Shown: positions 1 to 7,016, counted from the first letter of the stretch. The stretch: 7,377 nt of DNA from Chloroflexota bacterium (GCA_029777225.1 JAKOSR010000153.1:1-7377); one strand, 5' to 3'. A program made the numbers and translations. Notes: a model not told the origin generated them from the sequence alone.

Positions 1-1
1 C

Positions 2-1330
2 GTGGATATCTACCCGGCCAAACACTACGTCACCGAAGAGCACCGCATGGAGAAAACCCTGCGCGATATTGAGCTGGAGCTGGATTCCCAGCTCAGCGTT
101 TTCCGCGCCAACAACCGGCTGGTGGAGGCACAACGCCTGGAACAGCGCACACGTTTTGACCTGGAAATGCTCCGTGAAGTGGGTTCCTGCGCCGGCATCG
201 AGAACTATTCCCGTCACATTGACCAGCGACCGGCTGGCTCGGCCCCCTGGACCTTACTGGACTTTTTACCCTCGCGTTACCTGCTCGTGCTGGACGAGTC
301 GCACATGATGATTCCACAGGTCAGGGGCATGTACAACGGGGACCGGTCCCGGAAAGAGACCCTGGTGGACTACGGCTTCAGGCTGCCTTCCGCGCTGGAT
401 AACCGCCCGCTCAAGTTTACCGAATTTGAAAAGATGATGGGCATCACGCTCTACACCAGCGCAACCCCGGGGCCGTACGAGATGGAAAAAGCGGACCAGG
501 TGGTGGAGCAAATCATCCGCCCAACCGGCCTCCTGGACCCCAAGATTACCATCCGTCCGTCCGAGGGGCAGGTGGACGACCTCATCGTCGAACTGCGCAA
601 ACGCGTGGAACGCGGGGAACGCGCGCTGGTGACCACGCTAACCAAACGTATGGCAGAGGATATGGCCGATTACCTGATGGAATCGGGCTTCAAAGTGCAT
701 TACCTGCATTCCGAAGTGGAAACGTTGGAACGGGTCGGCATCCTGCGCGACCTGCGCCTGGGCGTTTTTGAGGTGGTGGTGGGCATCAACCTCCTGCGCG
801 AGGGCCTGGACCTGCCGGAGGTTTCGCTGGTGGCCATCCTGGACGCGGACAAGGAAGGTTTCCTGCGGTCGACCACGGCGCTCATCCAGAACTTTGGCCG
901 GGCAGCCAGGCATATCAATGGCGAGGTCATTCTCTACGCGGACAAGATGACCGACTCGATGAAACGCGCCATTGATGAGACCAACCGGCGCCGTGCCAAA
1001 CAGGAAGCCTACAACGAAGAGCACCACATCTCGCCGGTGGGCATCACCAAAGCCGTGCACGACATCACCGCGCGCCTTGCGAACATCCCTGAATCTGAAG
1101 GCAAACCAAGCCTTAACGCGCGCGACCTGGCCGCAAAGATGGAAGCCCGTGAACTTCAAAAAATGTTGGATGGGTTGGAAAAACAGATGCGTGCGGCTGC
1201 CGCTGAGCTGGAATTTGAACGGGCGGCGATGCTGAGGGACCAGGTTTACGAGCTGCGCGCGCTCCTGGCAGAAGAATCCAAGTTACCCGCCTGGAAGAAG
1301 CAGGAAATCCTGGCCGGACGGAAAGACTAA
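2..1330 (+). CDS. uvrB: UvrB, excinuclease ABC subunit B (C-terminal 442 residues, 5' end outside window)
   Basis: UvrB is the damage-verifying ATPase of UvrABC nucleotide excision repair: it is loaded by UvrA and then recruits UvrC. The reading frame is open to the left edge. The GTG at position 2 is an internal Val codon in the conserved YPAKHYVT stretch, not a start. By comparison with E. coli UvrB (673 residues), roughly 240 N-terminal residues, with Walker A and the beta-hairpin, lie outside. Visible residues, numbered from the window edge: Walker B DESH at 98-101, the RLPSALDNRPLKF block at 127-139, SATPG at 153-157, TTLTKRMAED at 211-220, helicase motif V GINLLREGLDLPE at 261-273, motif VI Q296/GRAAR 299-303, and a C-terminal UVR domain at about 385-423 that contacts UvrA/UvrC. 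Motif VI reads QNFGRAAR where the usual sequence is QTIGRAAR. The stop is TAA, 3 bp from the stop of the convergent acyP. Identification is certain. Confidence 0.98.
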   Translation: MDIYPAKHYVTEEHRMEKTLRDIELELDSQLSVFRANNRLVEAQRLEQRTRFDLEMLREVGSCAGIENYSRHIDQRPAGSAPWTLLDFLPSRYLLVLDESHMMIPQVRGMYNGDRSRKETLVDYGFRLPSALDNRPLKFTEFEKMMGITLYTSATPGPYEMEKADQVVEQIIRPTGLLDPKITIRPSEGQVDDLIVELRKRVERGERALVTTLTKRMAEDMADYLMESGFKVHYLHSEVETLERVGILRDLRLGVFEVVVGINLLREGLDLPEVSLVAILDADKEGFLRSTTALIQNFGRAARHINGEVILYADKMTDSMKRAIDETNRRRAKQEAYNEEHHISPVGITKAVHDITARLANIPESEGKPSLNARDLAAKMEARELQKMLDGLEKQMRAAAAELEFERAAMLRDQVYELRALLAEESKLPAWKKQEILAGRKD

Positions 1331-1333
1331 GCG

Positions 1334-1633
1334 TTAGATATCACGCGAAACCCTGAAATTAAAGAATTCAGAAGTGGCTGGTTGCCAATCCACGCGGATG
1401 TCCTTGACATACGCGCTGGAAGGGCCTCTGCCCAGGTACCGTAGGAAGACTTCAAGGTCAGCCTGGCTACCCTCCGCGAGGACCTCCACCTGGCCGGTAT
1501 TGAGGTTGCGCACCCAGCCGGTCAGGCCAAGGCGCTGGGCCTGCTCAAGCACGAAATAACGAAAGCCCACCCCCTGCACATGGCCACTAATGACCGCGTG
1601 GAGCTGAGCCTGGTTCGAAGCCGCATCATCCAT
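1334..1633 (-). CDS. acyP: Acylphosphatase
   Basis: A small cytosolic enzyme of 99 residues (family about 90) that hydrolyses acyl phosphates such as acetyl phosphate or 1,3-bisphosphoglycerate to carboxylate and phosphate. The family signature is complete: GHVQGVGFR at 17-25 with the phosphate-binding Arg25, and GWVRN at 39-43 with the catalytic Asn43. The NTGQVEVLAEG strand (45-55) and the RGPSSAYV segment (69-76) also match. The ATG is preceded by GGGGAG with a 9-nt spacer (plus-strand 1643-1648). The first nine or so residues are a poorly conserved extension before the fold begins. It is the last gene of the minus-strand operon, 29 bp after the HEAT-repeat gene. Its TAA stop faces the uvrB stop across 3 bp and no T-tract terminator follows, so transcripts probably run into uvrB antisense. 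The physiological substrate in this organism cannot be told from the sequence. Confidence 0.96.
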   Translation of the reverse strand: MDDAASNQAQLHAVISGHVQGVGFRYFVLEQAQRLGLTGWVRNLNTGQVEVLAEGSQADLEVFLRYLGRGPSSAYVKDIRVDWQPATSEFFNFRVSRDI

Positions 1634-1662
1634 CGGTTTCTTCTCCCCACGCTGGCTGTGGG

Positions 1663-2835
1663 CTAATACTTTCCGTCCACATCCTCGAAACCATCATCAA
1701 AATCATCTTCCTCAAAGGAATCCTCATCGAACTCGTCATCCTCGTCAAATTCGGAGTCGCCGTCATTGATGTAGCGATCCCATTCCTCCAAATCCAGGCC
1801 TGAACGTGCCGAGAGGAAGCCTTCTTCTTCTTCTTCCTCGGAAAGGGCTCCAGGTTCCTCCCCATCCACCCCGGCATGCTGATGGCCGGCTTGTGAGGGG
1901 AAGGCCAGCATTTCAAGCTCGCCATCACCATTGATGAAATTGAGTGTGTCCAAGGCTTCCTCAATCAGCTGGGCTTCCTCGTCATCGTCGGTCTCTTCGA
2001 GGAGGGCTTCCAATTTCTCTCCAATCCCCTCTCCGCCAATTTGGGAAAGCGCCCAGATGGCTTCGTGACGCACGTCGCTGTCCACCTCGTTTTTTAGTGC
2101 TTTGACCAGGGTTTGGCGGGCTTTCTGCAGGCTGAGTTCACCAGCGGCGTGGAAGGCCTGGGCGCGGACAGCAGCGTTTTCGTGGGTTAAGGTCGCAAGC
2201 ACGTTTTGTTCCCATTGCTCGTCAGCTGAGCGCCCCATGGCAAACAGGGCGCTTTCCACCCAATCCAACTCCTGGCGTGCGAAAGCCGCGCGGATTAACT
2301 GGGGCACGTCGGCATGTTTTGAAAAACCGAGCGACTCCAAAGCCCGCCGGCGCACCAGGTCGGATGGGTCCGCGTGGTGCGCGGCCAACAAGGCGTTTTC
2401 AATCCGGTCAATCAAGGCCTGGTGCGCGTCTGCCAAGCCTGCCAGGCGCACCCCCAACACGTTCGCAGCGGCAGCACGTACCTGCCCGCCCCGCGTGGTG
2501 TCAGTCAGAATATCCAGGTACGCGGTGGCCAGCCGGCGGTCTTCTTCTTCAAAGAGCAGGTCGATGGCGGATTCCACCACCTGGTCATCGGCGTCTTCCA
2601 GGGCAATGCGGCCCATCTCCTCGAACATGAGCATGGGGTCGCTCTCGGCCAAATCCACCAGGTCCGAAACCAGGTTGCGGCGGCGTTGGAGAGGCACATT
2701 GGGCCAGGCCTCACGCAATACCCGAGTGTTGGCACTGGAAAGGTCGGAGAATTGATATAAAAGCTTGGGAGGAAACAGGGTTTCCTCATCCATGAGCGCA
2801 TTAATCAGGTCATCAAGTTGGATGGGTGTTTCCAT
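1663..2835 (-). CDS. HEAT-repeat protein with a highly acidic C-terminal tail, function unknown
   Basis: A 390-residue soluble protein with no signal peptide or membrane segment. Residues about 45-300 are paired amphipathic helices of the HEAT / PBS-lyase-like type. The clearest units are DLVRRRALESLGFSKHADV (159-177), AAVRAQAFHAAGELSLQKA (221-239) and SDVRHEAIWALSQIGGEGI (253-271), each with the D/A-VR--A---L--IG pattern. Such solenoids bind partner proteins; no catalytic motif is seen. The C-terminal part (about 300-390) is not repeat-like. It has a run of six Glu (333-338) and then, over residues 361-390, 18 Asp/Glu in 30 positions with Phe at 363, 369, 374, 379 and 383. The ATG has a good AGGAG 5 nt upstream, placed in the 12-bp gap after the M50 protease stop, so the two genes are surely co-transcribed and probably translationally coupled. 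A scaffold or adaptor role is inference only. The stop is TAG. Confidence 0.9.
   Translation of the reverse strand: METPIQLDDLINALMDEETLFPPKLLYQFSDLSSANTRVLREAWPNVPLQRRRNLVSDLVDLAESDPMLMFEEMGRIALEDADDQVVESAIDLLFEEEDRRLATAYLDILTDTTRGGQVRAAAANVLGVRLAGLADAHQALIDRIENALLAAHHADPSDLVRRRALESLGFSKHADVPQLIRAAFARQELDWVESALFAMGRSADEQWEQNVLATLTHENAAVRAQAFHAAGELSLQKARQTLVKALKNEVDSDVRHEAIWALSQIGGEGIGEKLEALLEETDDDEEAQLIEEALDTLNFINGDGELEMLAFPSQAGHQHAGVDGEEPGALSEEEEEEGFLSARSGLDLEEWDRYINDGDSEFDEDDEFDEDSFEEDDFDDGFEDVDGKY
1822..1839 (-). repeat. GAA/GAG trinucleotide run encoding six Glu
   Basis: Six consecutive Glu codons (one GAG, then five GAA on the coding strand) in the HEAT-repeat gene. Because the unit is three bases, slippage would change the length of the Glu run without breaking the frame. 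It marks the junction between the solenoid and the acidic tail. Confidence 0.8.
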
Positions 2836-2847
2836 GGCAGCTCCTGA

Positions 2848-3924
2848 TCAGGGTTGAAGAACCGGGTTGACAAAGTCCTGCACCGTGATGTAAATCATCA
2901 GGGCAATCAGCAGGAAGAAGAACACAGAATTAATCGCGTTCACGACATTCTGGGGAATGCGTTTCTTGAAGAACAGCTCCGGAAGGAGTAAAACAATCTG
3001 TCCGCCGTCCAAAGCGGGGATGGGCAGCAAATTGGTGATGCCCAGGGCAATGGACAGCATGGAAATGACCGAGAGGCGGTAGATGGGCAGCGGCGTCGCC
3101 GTGGCAATAGTGCTGGTTTGGTCCATCTGGCTGGCGTTGCTGAAAATGTCAAAAATGCCCTTGATGCCAACCACGCGCGCGTCCGAGGGGTTTATCACAC
3201 CGCGGATAAGGTTGACCGGCAGCATGAGGGTCTGTTGCACCTGCATGCCAAAGGTCTCAAACGCCCTCCCCACGGAGGGGAAGAAGGGTAGCGGTTCCAG
3301 CGGGTTGGTCAGGCTGATTCCCAGGGCGCCCTGACCGGCCGGTGGGTTGACGCGCGGCGTAGCGGTCGTCGTCAGGGTTTGGCCATCCCGGCTGATCCCG
3401 ATGCTGATTTCCTTGCCCAGGTTGGCCTTAATCAGGTTCTGGAGGGTTTCCATGCTGGTGATGGGTGTGCCAGCAATGCTGGTGATCAAATCCCCGGCCC
3501 GCAGGTCAGCCTGCTGGGCGGGCGAGCCCTGGATGACCTCAGAGACCAAAACGCGGGACGTATCGGCGGTGCCGACCGCGTTAAACATGATGATGAGAAT
3601 GATGATGCCAGTGATAAAGTTAAAGGTGGCACCGGCCAGCAGAATGAGCAGGCGCTTCCAGGCAGGCGCGGAGAGCATGCCACCCTCAACGCCTTCTTCC
3701 GTCTCACCTTTGGGGCGGACAAAGCCACCAAACGGGATCCAGTTGAGCGTGACGTCCGTCCCTTTCCAGGTGAAAAGCTTCACCAGGCGGGGAGGGTAAC
3801 CAAATCCGAATTCCTCGACCTCGATACCCAAGGCTTTTGAGACCAAAAAATGTCCCAGTTCATGCACGAAAACCAGCAGTCCAAATGCCAGGACAAACTG
3901 GAGAATTGTCAAAAATAGATCCAT
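2848..3924 (-). CDS. rseP: RseP/RasP-type site-2 intramembrane zinc metalloprotease (M50B, single PDZ)
   Basis: A 358-residue inner-membrane protease that cleaves substrates within the membrane, typically anti-sigma factors or leftover signal peptides. In order: TM1 at about 3-23 running into the zinc site HELGH at 21-25 (His21, Glu22, His25); the amphipathic block FGFGYPPRL and IPFGGFVRPKGE at 63-74; TM2 at about 91-116; one PDZ domain at about 124-205 with GSPAQQADLRAGDLITSI; TM3 at about 282-300; the third zinc-ligand motif NLLPIPALDGG at 298-308 (Asp306); and TM4 at about 331-347. E. coli RseP has two PDZ domains; one is usual in Gram-positive-like lineages. The TM2 motif reads AGATFN rather than the common AGPxxN. 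The chosen ATG is preceded by AGAGGA with 8 nt spacing and puts TM1 at the N-terminus. An in-frame extension to 4092 would cross the promoter region and overlap dinG, so it is rejected. First gene of a three-gene operon. Usual partners (dxr, ispG, cdsA) are not in view, and substrates are unknown. Confidence 0.95.
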   Translation of the reverse strand: MDLFLTILQFVLAFGLLVFVHELGHFLVSKALGIEVEEFGFGYPPRLVKLFTWKGTDVTLNWIPFGGFVRPKGETEEGVEGGMLSAPAWKRLLILLAGATFNFITGIIILIIMFNAVGTADTSRVLVSEVIQGSPAQQADLRAGDLITSIAGTPITSMETLQNLIKANLGKEISIGISRDGQTLTTTATPRVNPPAGQGALGISLTNPLEPLPFFPSVGRAFETFGMQVQQTLMLPVNLIRGVINPSDARVVGIKGIFDIFSNASQMDQTSTIATATPLPIYRLSVISMLSIALGITNLLPIPALDGGQIVLLLPELFFKKRIPQNVVNAINSVFFFLLIALMIYITVQDFVNPVLQP

Positions 3925-3944
3925 GGTTAATTTCCTCTCGGCGG

Positions 3945-3960
3945 TATTATACCTATAATA
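3945..3960. promoter_or_regulatory. Palindromic -10 region in the divergent M50 protease / dinG spacer
   Basis: A perfect inverted repeat, TATTATA-CC-TATAATA, carries TATAAT on the minus strand (plus coordinates 3946-3951) and on the plus strand (3954-3959). The minus-strand box would start the protease operon near 3939, giving a leader of about 15 nt that contains the AGAGGA ribosome site. The minus-strand TATTAT at 3955-3960 is an alternative with a weak -35 (ATGCCA, 18-bp spacer). No convincing -35 accompanies the plus-strand box. A promoter for the protease operon is likely here; the exact start is not resolved, and bidirectional use is inference. Confidence 0.6.
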
Positions 3961-4045
3961 GGAGATGGGTATTTGATTGGCATTAATTTCGTACCATGTT
4001 TGCAATCCGTCACCCACGCTGGCCGCGCTTGGAATGCCCGTAGGG

Positions 4046-4059
4046 TATAATCCTGGCCA
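4046..4059 (+). promoter_or_regulatory. dinG -10 box at leaderless spacing
   Basis: A consensus TATAAT at 4046-4051, preceded by GGG, is followed by exactly 7 nt and then the dinG ATG at 4059. Transcription from it would begin at or within a base of the A of the start codon, giving a leaderless mRNA. This fits the absence of a Shine-Dalgarno sequence: the only AGGG lies 13 nt from the ATG, inside the promoter. No good -35 is present at 16-18 bp. The dinG start itself is firm (see the gene entry). Confidence 0.6.
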
Positions 4060-6857
4060 TGGCTTTGTTGGTATCCCTCGATATTGAGACAACTGGACTG
4101 GACCCCAATTCTGACAGCATCATCGAAATTGGGATGGTGAAATTCAGCGAAAAACGCGTGGAGGCGGAGTATGCCTCCCTCGTTAATCCACGCAAGCCCA
4201 TCAACAGCTTCATCACCAATCTTACCGGCATCAGTAATAGCATGGTCCAAAATGCCCCGTTGCTGGTGGATATTCTGCCGCAAGTGCTGGATTTTGTGGG
4301 TGATGCCCCGATTGTTGGCCACAATATCGGCTTTGATTTGAGCTTTTTCTACAAGATTGGCGCGCTCAAAAACAACGTCAGCATCGATACCTACGAACTC
4401 GCGTCGGTGTTGATGCCCATGGCACCGCGCTATGGCCTCGGGTCGCTCGCACACCAGCTTGGTGTCATTCAAAACTCGGCCCATCGCGCCCTGGAGGATG
4501 CCAAAACCACCCAGGCAGTCTACGCCAGGTTGATTGAAAAAATCGAGGAATTGCCCATCGAACTCGTCGCGGAAATTATCCGGCTGAGCGAGGGCGTCAA
4601 TTGGAAGGGCGAAACCGCTTTCAGGGCGGCGCTGCAACGCATGAGCCGGGCTGGCATCCGTCCACGCCAGGGCTCGGATGAAAGCGGCGGCTTGTTGTAT
4701 TCGCTTGCCAAGGGCGAAAGGATGAAACCCCTGGTGCCCACCGAGCATCCCCTCCCTTTGGATGTGGACAAACTGGCGGAGACCCTGGAGCCGGGCGGCG
4801 AGTTCTCGCGCCATATCCCCGATTTTGAGCACCGCAGCCAACAGGTGGAAGTGCTCAAATCCGTGGCCAAGGCTTTTTCAAACGGTGACCACCTGATGGT
4901 GGAAGCTGGCACGGGTACGGGAAAATCTCTGGCTTACTTGATTCCGGCGGCCTGCTGGGCTATCCAGAATGGCGAAAGGGTGGTTATTTCAACCAACACC
5001 ATCGCCCTGCAGGACCAGCTGATGCAAAAAGACATCCCGGACCTGGTAAAAGCGCTTGACCTGGACTTGCATGTCAGCCTCCTGAAAGGCCGGGGCAATT
5101 ACCTCTGCCCGCGGCGGCTGACCCTCATGCGCCGACGCAAGCTGGAAACCGCGGACGAGCTGCGCGTGCTGGCCAAAGTGCTGGTCTGGCTACAGCACAG
5201 CGCCAGCGGTGACCGTGCGGAAATCAACCTGAACGGACCGGTGGAACGCATGGTTTGGTCGCGTATGTCCGCCGAAGATGAAGGCTGCAAACTTGAGACC
5301 TGCCTCAAGCGCAGTGGCGGACGCTGTCCTTTTTACAAGGCCCGCACCAGCGCGGAAGGGGCGCACATCGTCGTGGTCAACCACGCGTTGCTCCTGGCAG
5401 ACGCGGCCACCGAGAACCGTGTGTTGCCGGCCTACAACTACCTGATAGTGGACGAAGCACACCACATGGAGGCTGCCACCACGGACTCGATGGCGTTCCG
5501 CTTGCGGGCGGTGGATGTGAGCCGCCTTGTGCGTGAACTTGGCAGCGCCGAACAGGGTTTGATGGGCCGCTTGCTAAAACTCTCGGAAGATTTGCTCAAG
5601 CCCGCCGACCTCGCCGCGCTGACCAACGCGGTTGAAATCGCGACGGACAAAGCCTTCCACTTTGACACGGAAATGACCGCTTATTTCAAGGCCCTGGATT
5701 ACCTGCTGGAGGAAGTCCGGGATGGCAAACCCCTGGGAACCTACCCCCAGCAGGAACGCATCCAGCCGGCCACCCGCACGCTGCCGGCCTGGATGGACGT
5801 GGAATTAGCCTGGGAACAGGCCCGGGAAGACCTGGATGACCTCCAGGCCCAGCTCAAAATCATCCGGGAAGGGCTGCGAGGGCTGGCGGAATCCGAGGTG
5901 GAAGACGCGGAAGACCTGCTGGGCACCCTGGGCACGATGTATGGCGGTCTCCAGGAAATCGGTACCAACGTGGACAGCCTCACCATGTCGCCCGAAATTG
6001 ACCAGATTTACTGGGTGGAACTCGACCCACTTCAGCACCGTCTGACGCTGCAAATTGCCCCTCTGCACATCGGCAGGCTGATGGAAAAGTACCTTTGGCA
6101 TGAGAAAACCAGCATCGTGTTGACCTCGGCCACGCTTACCACGCAAGGTGAGTTCGACTACCTACGCGAGCGGCTGAACGCGGAAGATGCGAACGAACTC
6201 ACCGTCGGTTCGCCTTTCGACTACGAGAATTCCGCGCTCATCCTGATTGCCAAGGACATTGCCGAACCCAACGATAGTTACGGGCACCAGCGCGCGACCG
6301 AAGACACGCTCATCCGCCTGGCAAAGGCCACTGGTGGGCGCATGCTGGCCTTGTTCACCTCCTACGCCCAACTGCAAAAGACCTCCAAGGCCATCGAAGC
6401 ACCGCTAGCCAAGGCGGGCATCACTGTCTATGAACAGGGGGAGGGGGCTTCAGCCTCAGCGTTGCTGGACATCTTCAAGGAAACACCCCGGGCGGTCTTG
6501 CTTGGCACCCGCGCGTTTTGGGAAGGCGTGGACGTGCCCGGAGAAGCGCTTTCCGTACTGGTGATTGTCAAGCTGCCCTTTGATGTGCCCTCCGATCCGG
6601 TTGTGGCCGCGCGGTCCGATAGCTTTGACGACCCTTTCCGTGAGTACAGCTTGCCGGAGGCCATCCTCAGGTTCAGACAGGGGTTCGGCCGACTTATCCG
6701 CACCCAAACGGACCGCGGTGTGGTGGTCATCCTCGACCGGCGGGTGATTAGCAAGGCTTACGGCCGGAATTTTATGGAATCGCTGCCCAAGTGCACAGTC
6801 GTCCAGGGCTCCCTTCTCACCATCCCGGAGCAGGCCGCCAGGTGGCTGAACCTGTAG
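4059..6857 (+). CDS. dinG: DinG-type ATP-dependent helicase (XPD-like SF2) with N-terminal DEDDh 3'-5' exonuclease
   Basis: A 932-residue DNA-processing enzyme. Residues 1-170 form a DnaQ-like exonuclease with every active-site residue: D8 and E10 (SLDIETTG), D93 (GHNIGFD), H142 and D147 (HRALEDA). After a linker comes a DinG/XPD-family helicase: HRSQQ at 258-262, Walker A AGTGTGKS 283-290, motif Ia STNTIALQDQ 311-320, DEAH 465-468, SATL 690-693, motif IV around ALFTSYAQL 764-772, motif V GTRAFWEGVDVPG 816-828, and motif VI QGFGRLIR 874-881. Between motifs Ia and II lie C350, C410, C415 and C423. Their spacing (60, 5, 8) resembles the 4Fe-4S ligands of E. coli DinG (C120, C194, C199, C205), so an Fe-S cluster is likely. 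The segment at about 580-610 is charged and coiled-coil-like. Family members act on 5' overhangs, forks, R-loops or G-quadruplexes. Start: ATG 4059 lies seven codons before Asp8, and an in-frame TAG sits 15 nt upstream of the ATG, so no other ATG/GTG/TTG fits. It reads away from the protease operon; no LexA-like box was seen. Confidence 0.96.
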   Translation: MALLVSLDIETTGLDPNSDSIIEIGMVKFSEKRVEAEYASLVNPRKPINSFITNLTGISNSMVQNAPLLVDILPQVLDFVGDAPIVGHNIGFDLSFFYKIGALKNNVSIDTYELASVLMPMAPRYGLGSLAHQLGVIQNSAHRALEDAKTTQAVYARLIEKIEELPIELVAEIIRLSEGVNWKGETAFRAALQRMSRAGIRPRQGSDESGGLLYSLAKGERMKPLVPTEHPLPLDVDKLAETLEPGGEFSRHIPDFEHRSQQVEVLKSVAKAFSNGDHLMVEAGTGTGKSLAYLIPAACWAIQNGERVVISTNTIALQDQLMQKDIPDLVKALDLDLHVSLLKGRGNYLCPRRLTLMRRRKLETADELRVLAKVLVWLQHSASGDRAEINLNGPVERMVWSRMSAEDEGCKLETCLKRSGGRCPFYKARTSAEGAHIVVVNHALLLADAATENRVLPAYNYLIVDEAHHMEAATTDSMAFRLRAVDVSRLVRELGSAEQGLMGRLLKLSEDLLKPADLAALTNAVEIATDKAFHFDTEMTAYFKALDYLLEEVRDGKPLGTYPQQERIQPATRTLPAWMDVELAWEQAREDLDDLQAQLKIIREGLRGLAESEVEDAEDLLGTLGTMYGGLQEIGTNVDSLTMSPEIDQIYWVELDPLQHRLTLQIAPLHIGRLMEKYLWHEKTSIVLTSATLTTQGEFDYLRERLNAEDANELTVGSPFDYENSALILIAKDIAEPNDSYGHQRATEDTLIRLAKATGGRMLALFTSYAQLQKTSKAIEAPLAKAGITVYEQGEGASASALLDIFKETPRAVLLGTRAFWEGVDVPGEALSVLVIVKLPFDVPSDPVVAARSDSFDDPFREYSLPEAILRFRQGFGRLIRTQTDRGVVVILDRRVISKAYGRNFMESLPKCTVVQGSLLTIPEQAARWLNL

Positions 6858-7016
6858 GCCCGCGCTTTTAAACTCAACGCGGAAACCCTCCCAAAAGCAT
6901 CCCATCGTTTTCTTTTCACTGGAGCGGGCTGTTTCCGGGTTGGGTTTTTTCCTGCCTGGGCCTGGCTGCCCGCCGGATTTTGGGTGTTTTTTGTAGAAGC
7001 GTTCCCTCGTTCAAGT
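6858..7016. other. Non-coding spacer between dinG and the small basic gene
   Basis: No convincing reading frame, RNA gene or repeat is present. Composition shifts from coding-like to G-run and T-run rich (GGGTTGGGTTTTTT near 6937-6950; TTTTGGGTGTTTTTTG near 6978-6993). A weak stem CCGCG/CGCGG (6860-6864 with 6878-6882, 13-nt loop) lies just after the dinG stop. GTTC occurs twice (7001-7004 and 7009-7012) as a direct repeat before the -35 of the next gene, with no evident meaning. Confidence 0.6.
6958..6991 (+). terminator. Possible weak terminator after dinG
   Basis: GGGC (6958-6961) can pair with GCCC (6968-6971) across a 6-nt loop. Alternatively GCGGGC (6924-6929) can pair with GCCCGC (6968-6973) across a longer one. 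T-rich sequence follows at 6978-6981 and 6986-6992. The stem is short and the T run is not directly adjacent, so this is a tentative call. It is the only terminator-like structure between dinG and the next promoter. Confidence 0.3.

Noticed and set aside
2..4. GTG as the start of uvrB
   Set aside because: It lies inside the conserved YPAKHYVT region about 240 residues into the family; the gene simply continues past the window edge.
638..1159. Open frame of 173 codons antisense to uvrB
   Set aside because: Its His/Gln/Arg-rich translation is typical of a complement-strand shadow; uvrB motifs on the other strand are unequivocal.
2102..2755. Open frame of 217 codons antisense to the HEAT-repeat gene
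   Set aside because: Ser/Arg-rich shadow of an Ala/Leu/Glu-rich helical gene, with no ribosome site.
3996..4043. 15-codon upstream reading frame ending in TAG before dinG
   Set aside because: No ribosome site, and it probably lies upstream of the dinG transcription start. Short enough to be chance.
3925..4058. LexA/SOS box for dinG
   Set aside because: Neither GAAC-N4-GTTC nor CTGT-N8-ACAG type sites are present; the GTTC repeat near 7001 is a direct repeat, not a dyad.
3925..4092. N-terminal extension of the M50 protease to ATG 4092
   Set aside because: It would cover the promoter palindrome and overlap dinG. The internal ATG at 3924 has a good ribosome site and places the first membrane helix at the N-terminus as in the family.
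3927..4841. Open frame of 304 codons on the minus strand, antisense to dinG
   Set aside because: It runs across both the divergent promoters and the conserved dinG exonuclease domain, has no ribosome site, and its translation resembles no family. It is a shadow of high-GC coding sequence.
6924..6984. Series of GGG tracts that might form a G-quadruplex next to dinG
   Set aside because: Loops are uneven and long (8, 2, 13 nt and more), and two tracts may instead belong to a weak stem. Linking it to the G-quadruplex activity of DinG would be speculation.
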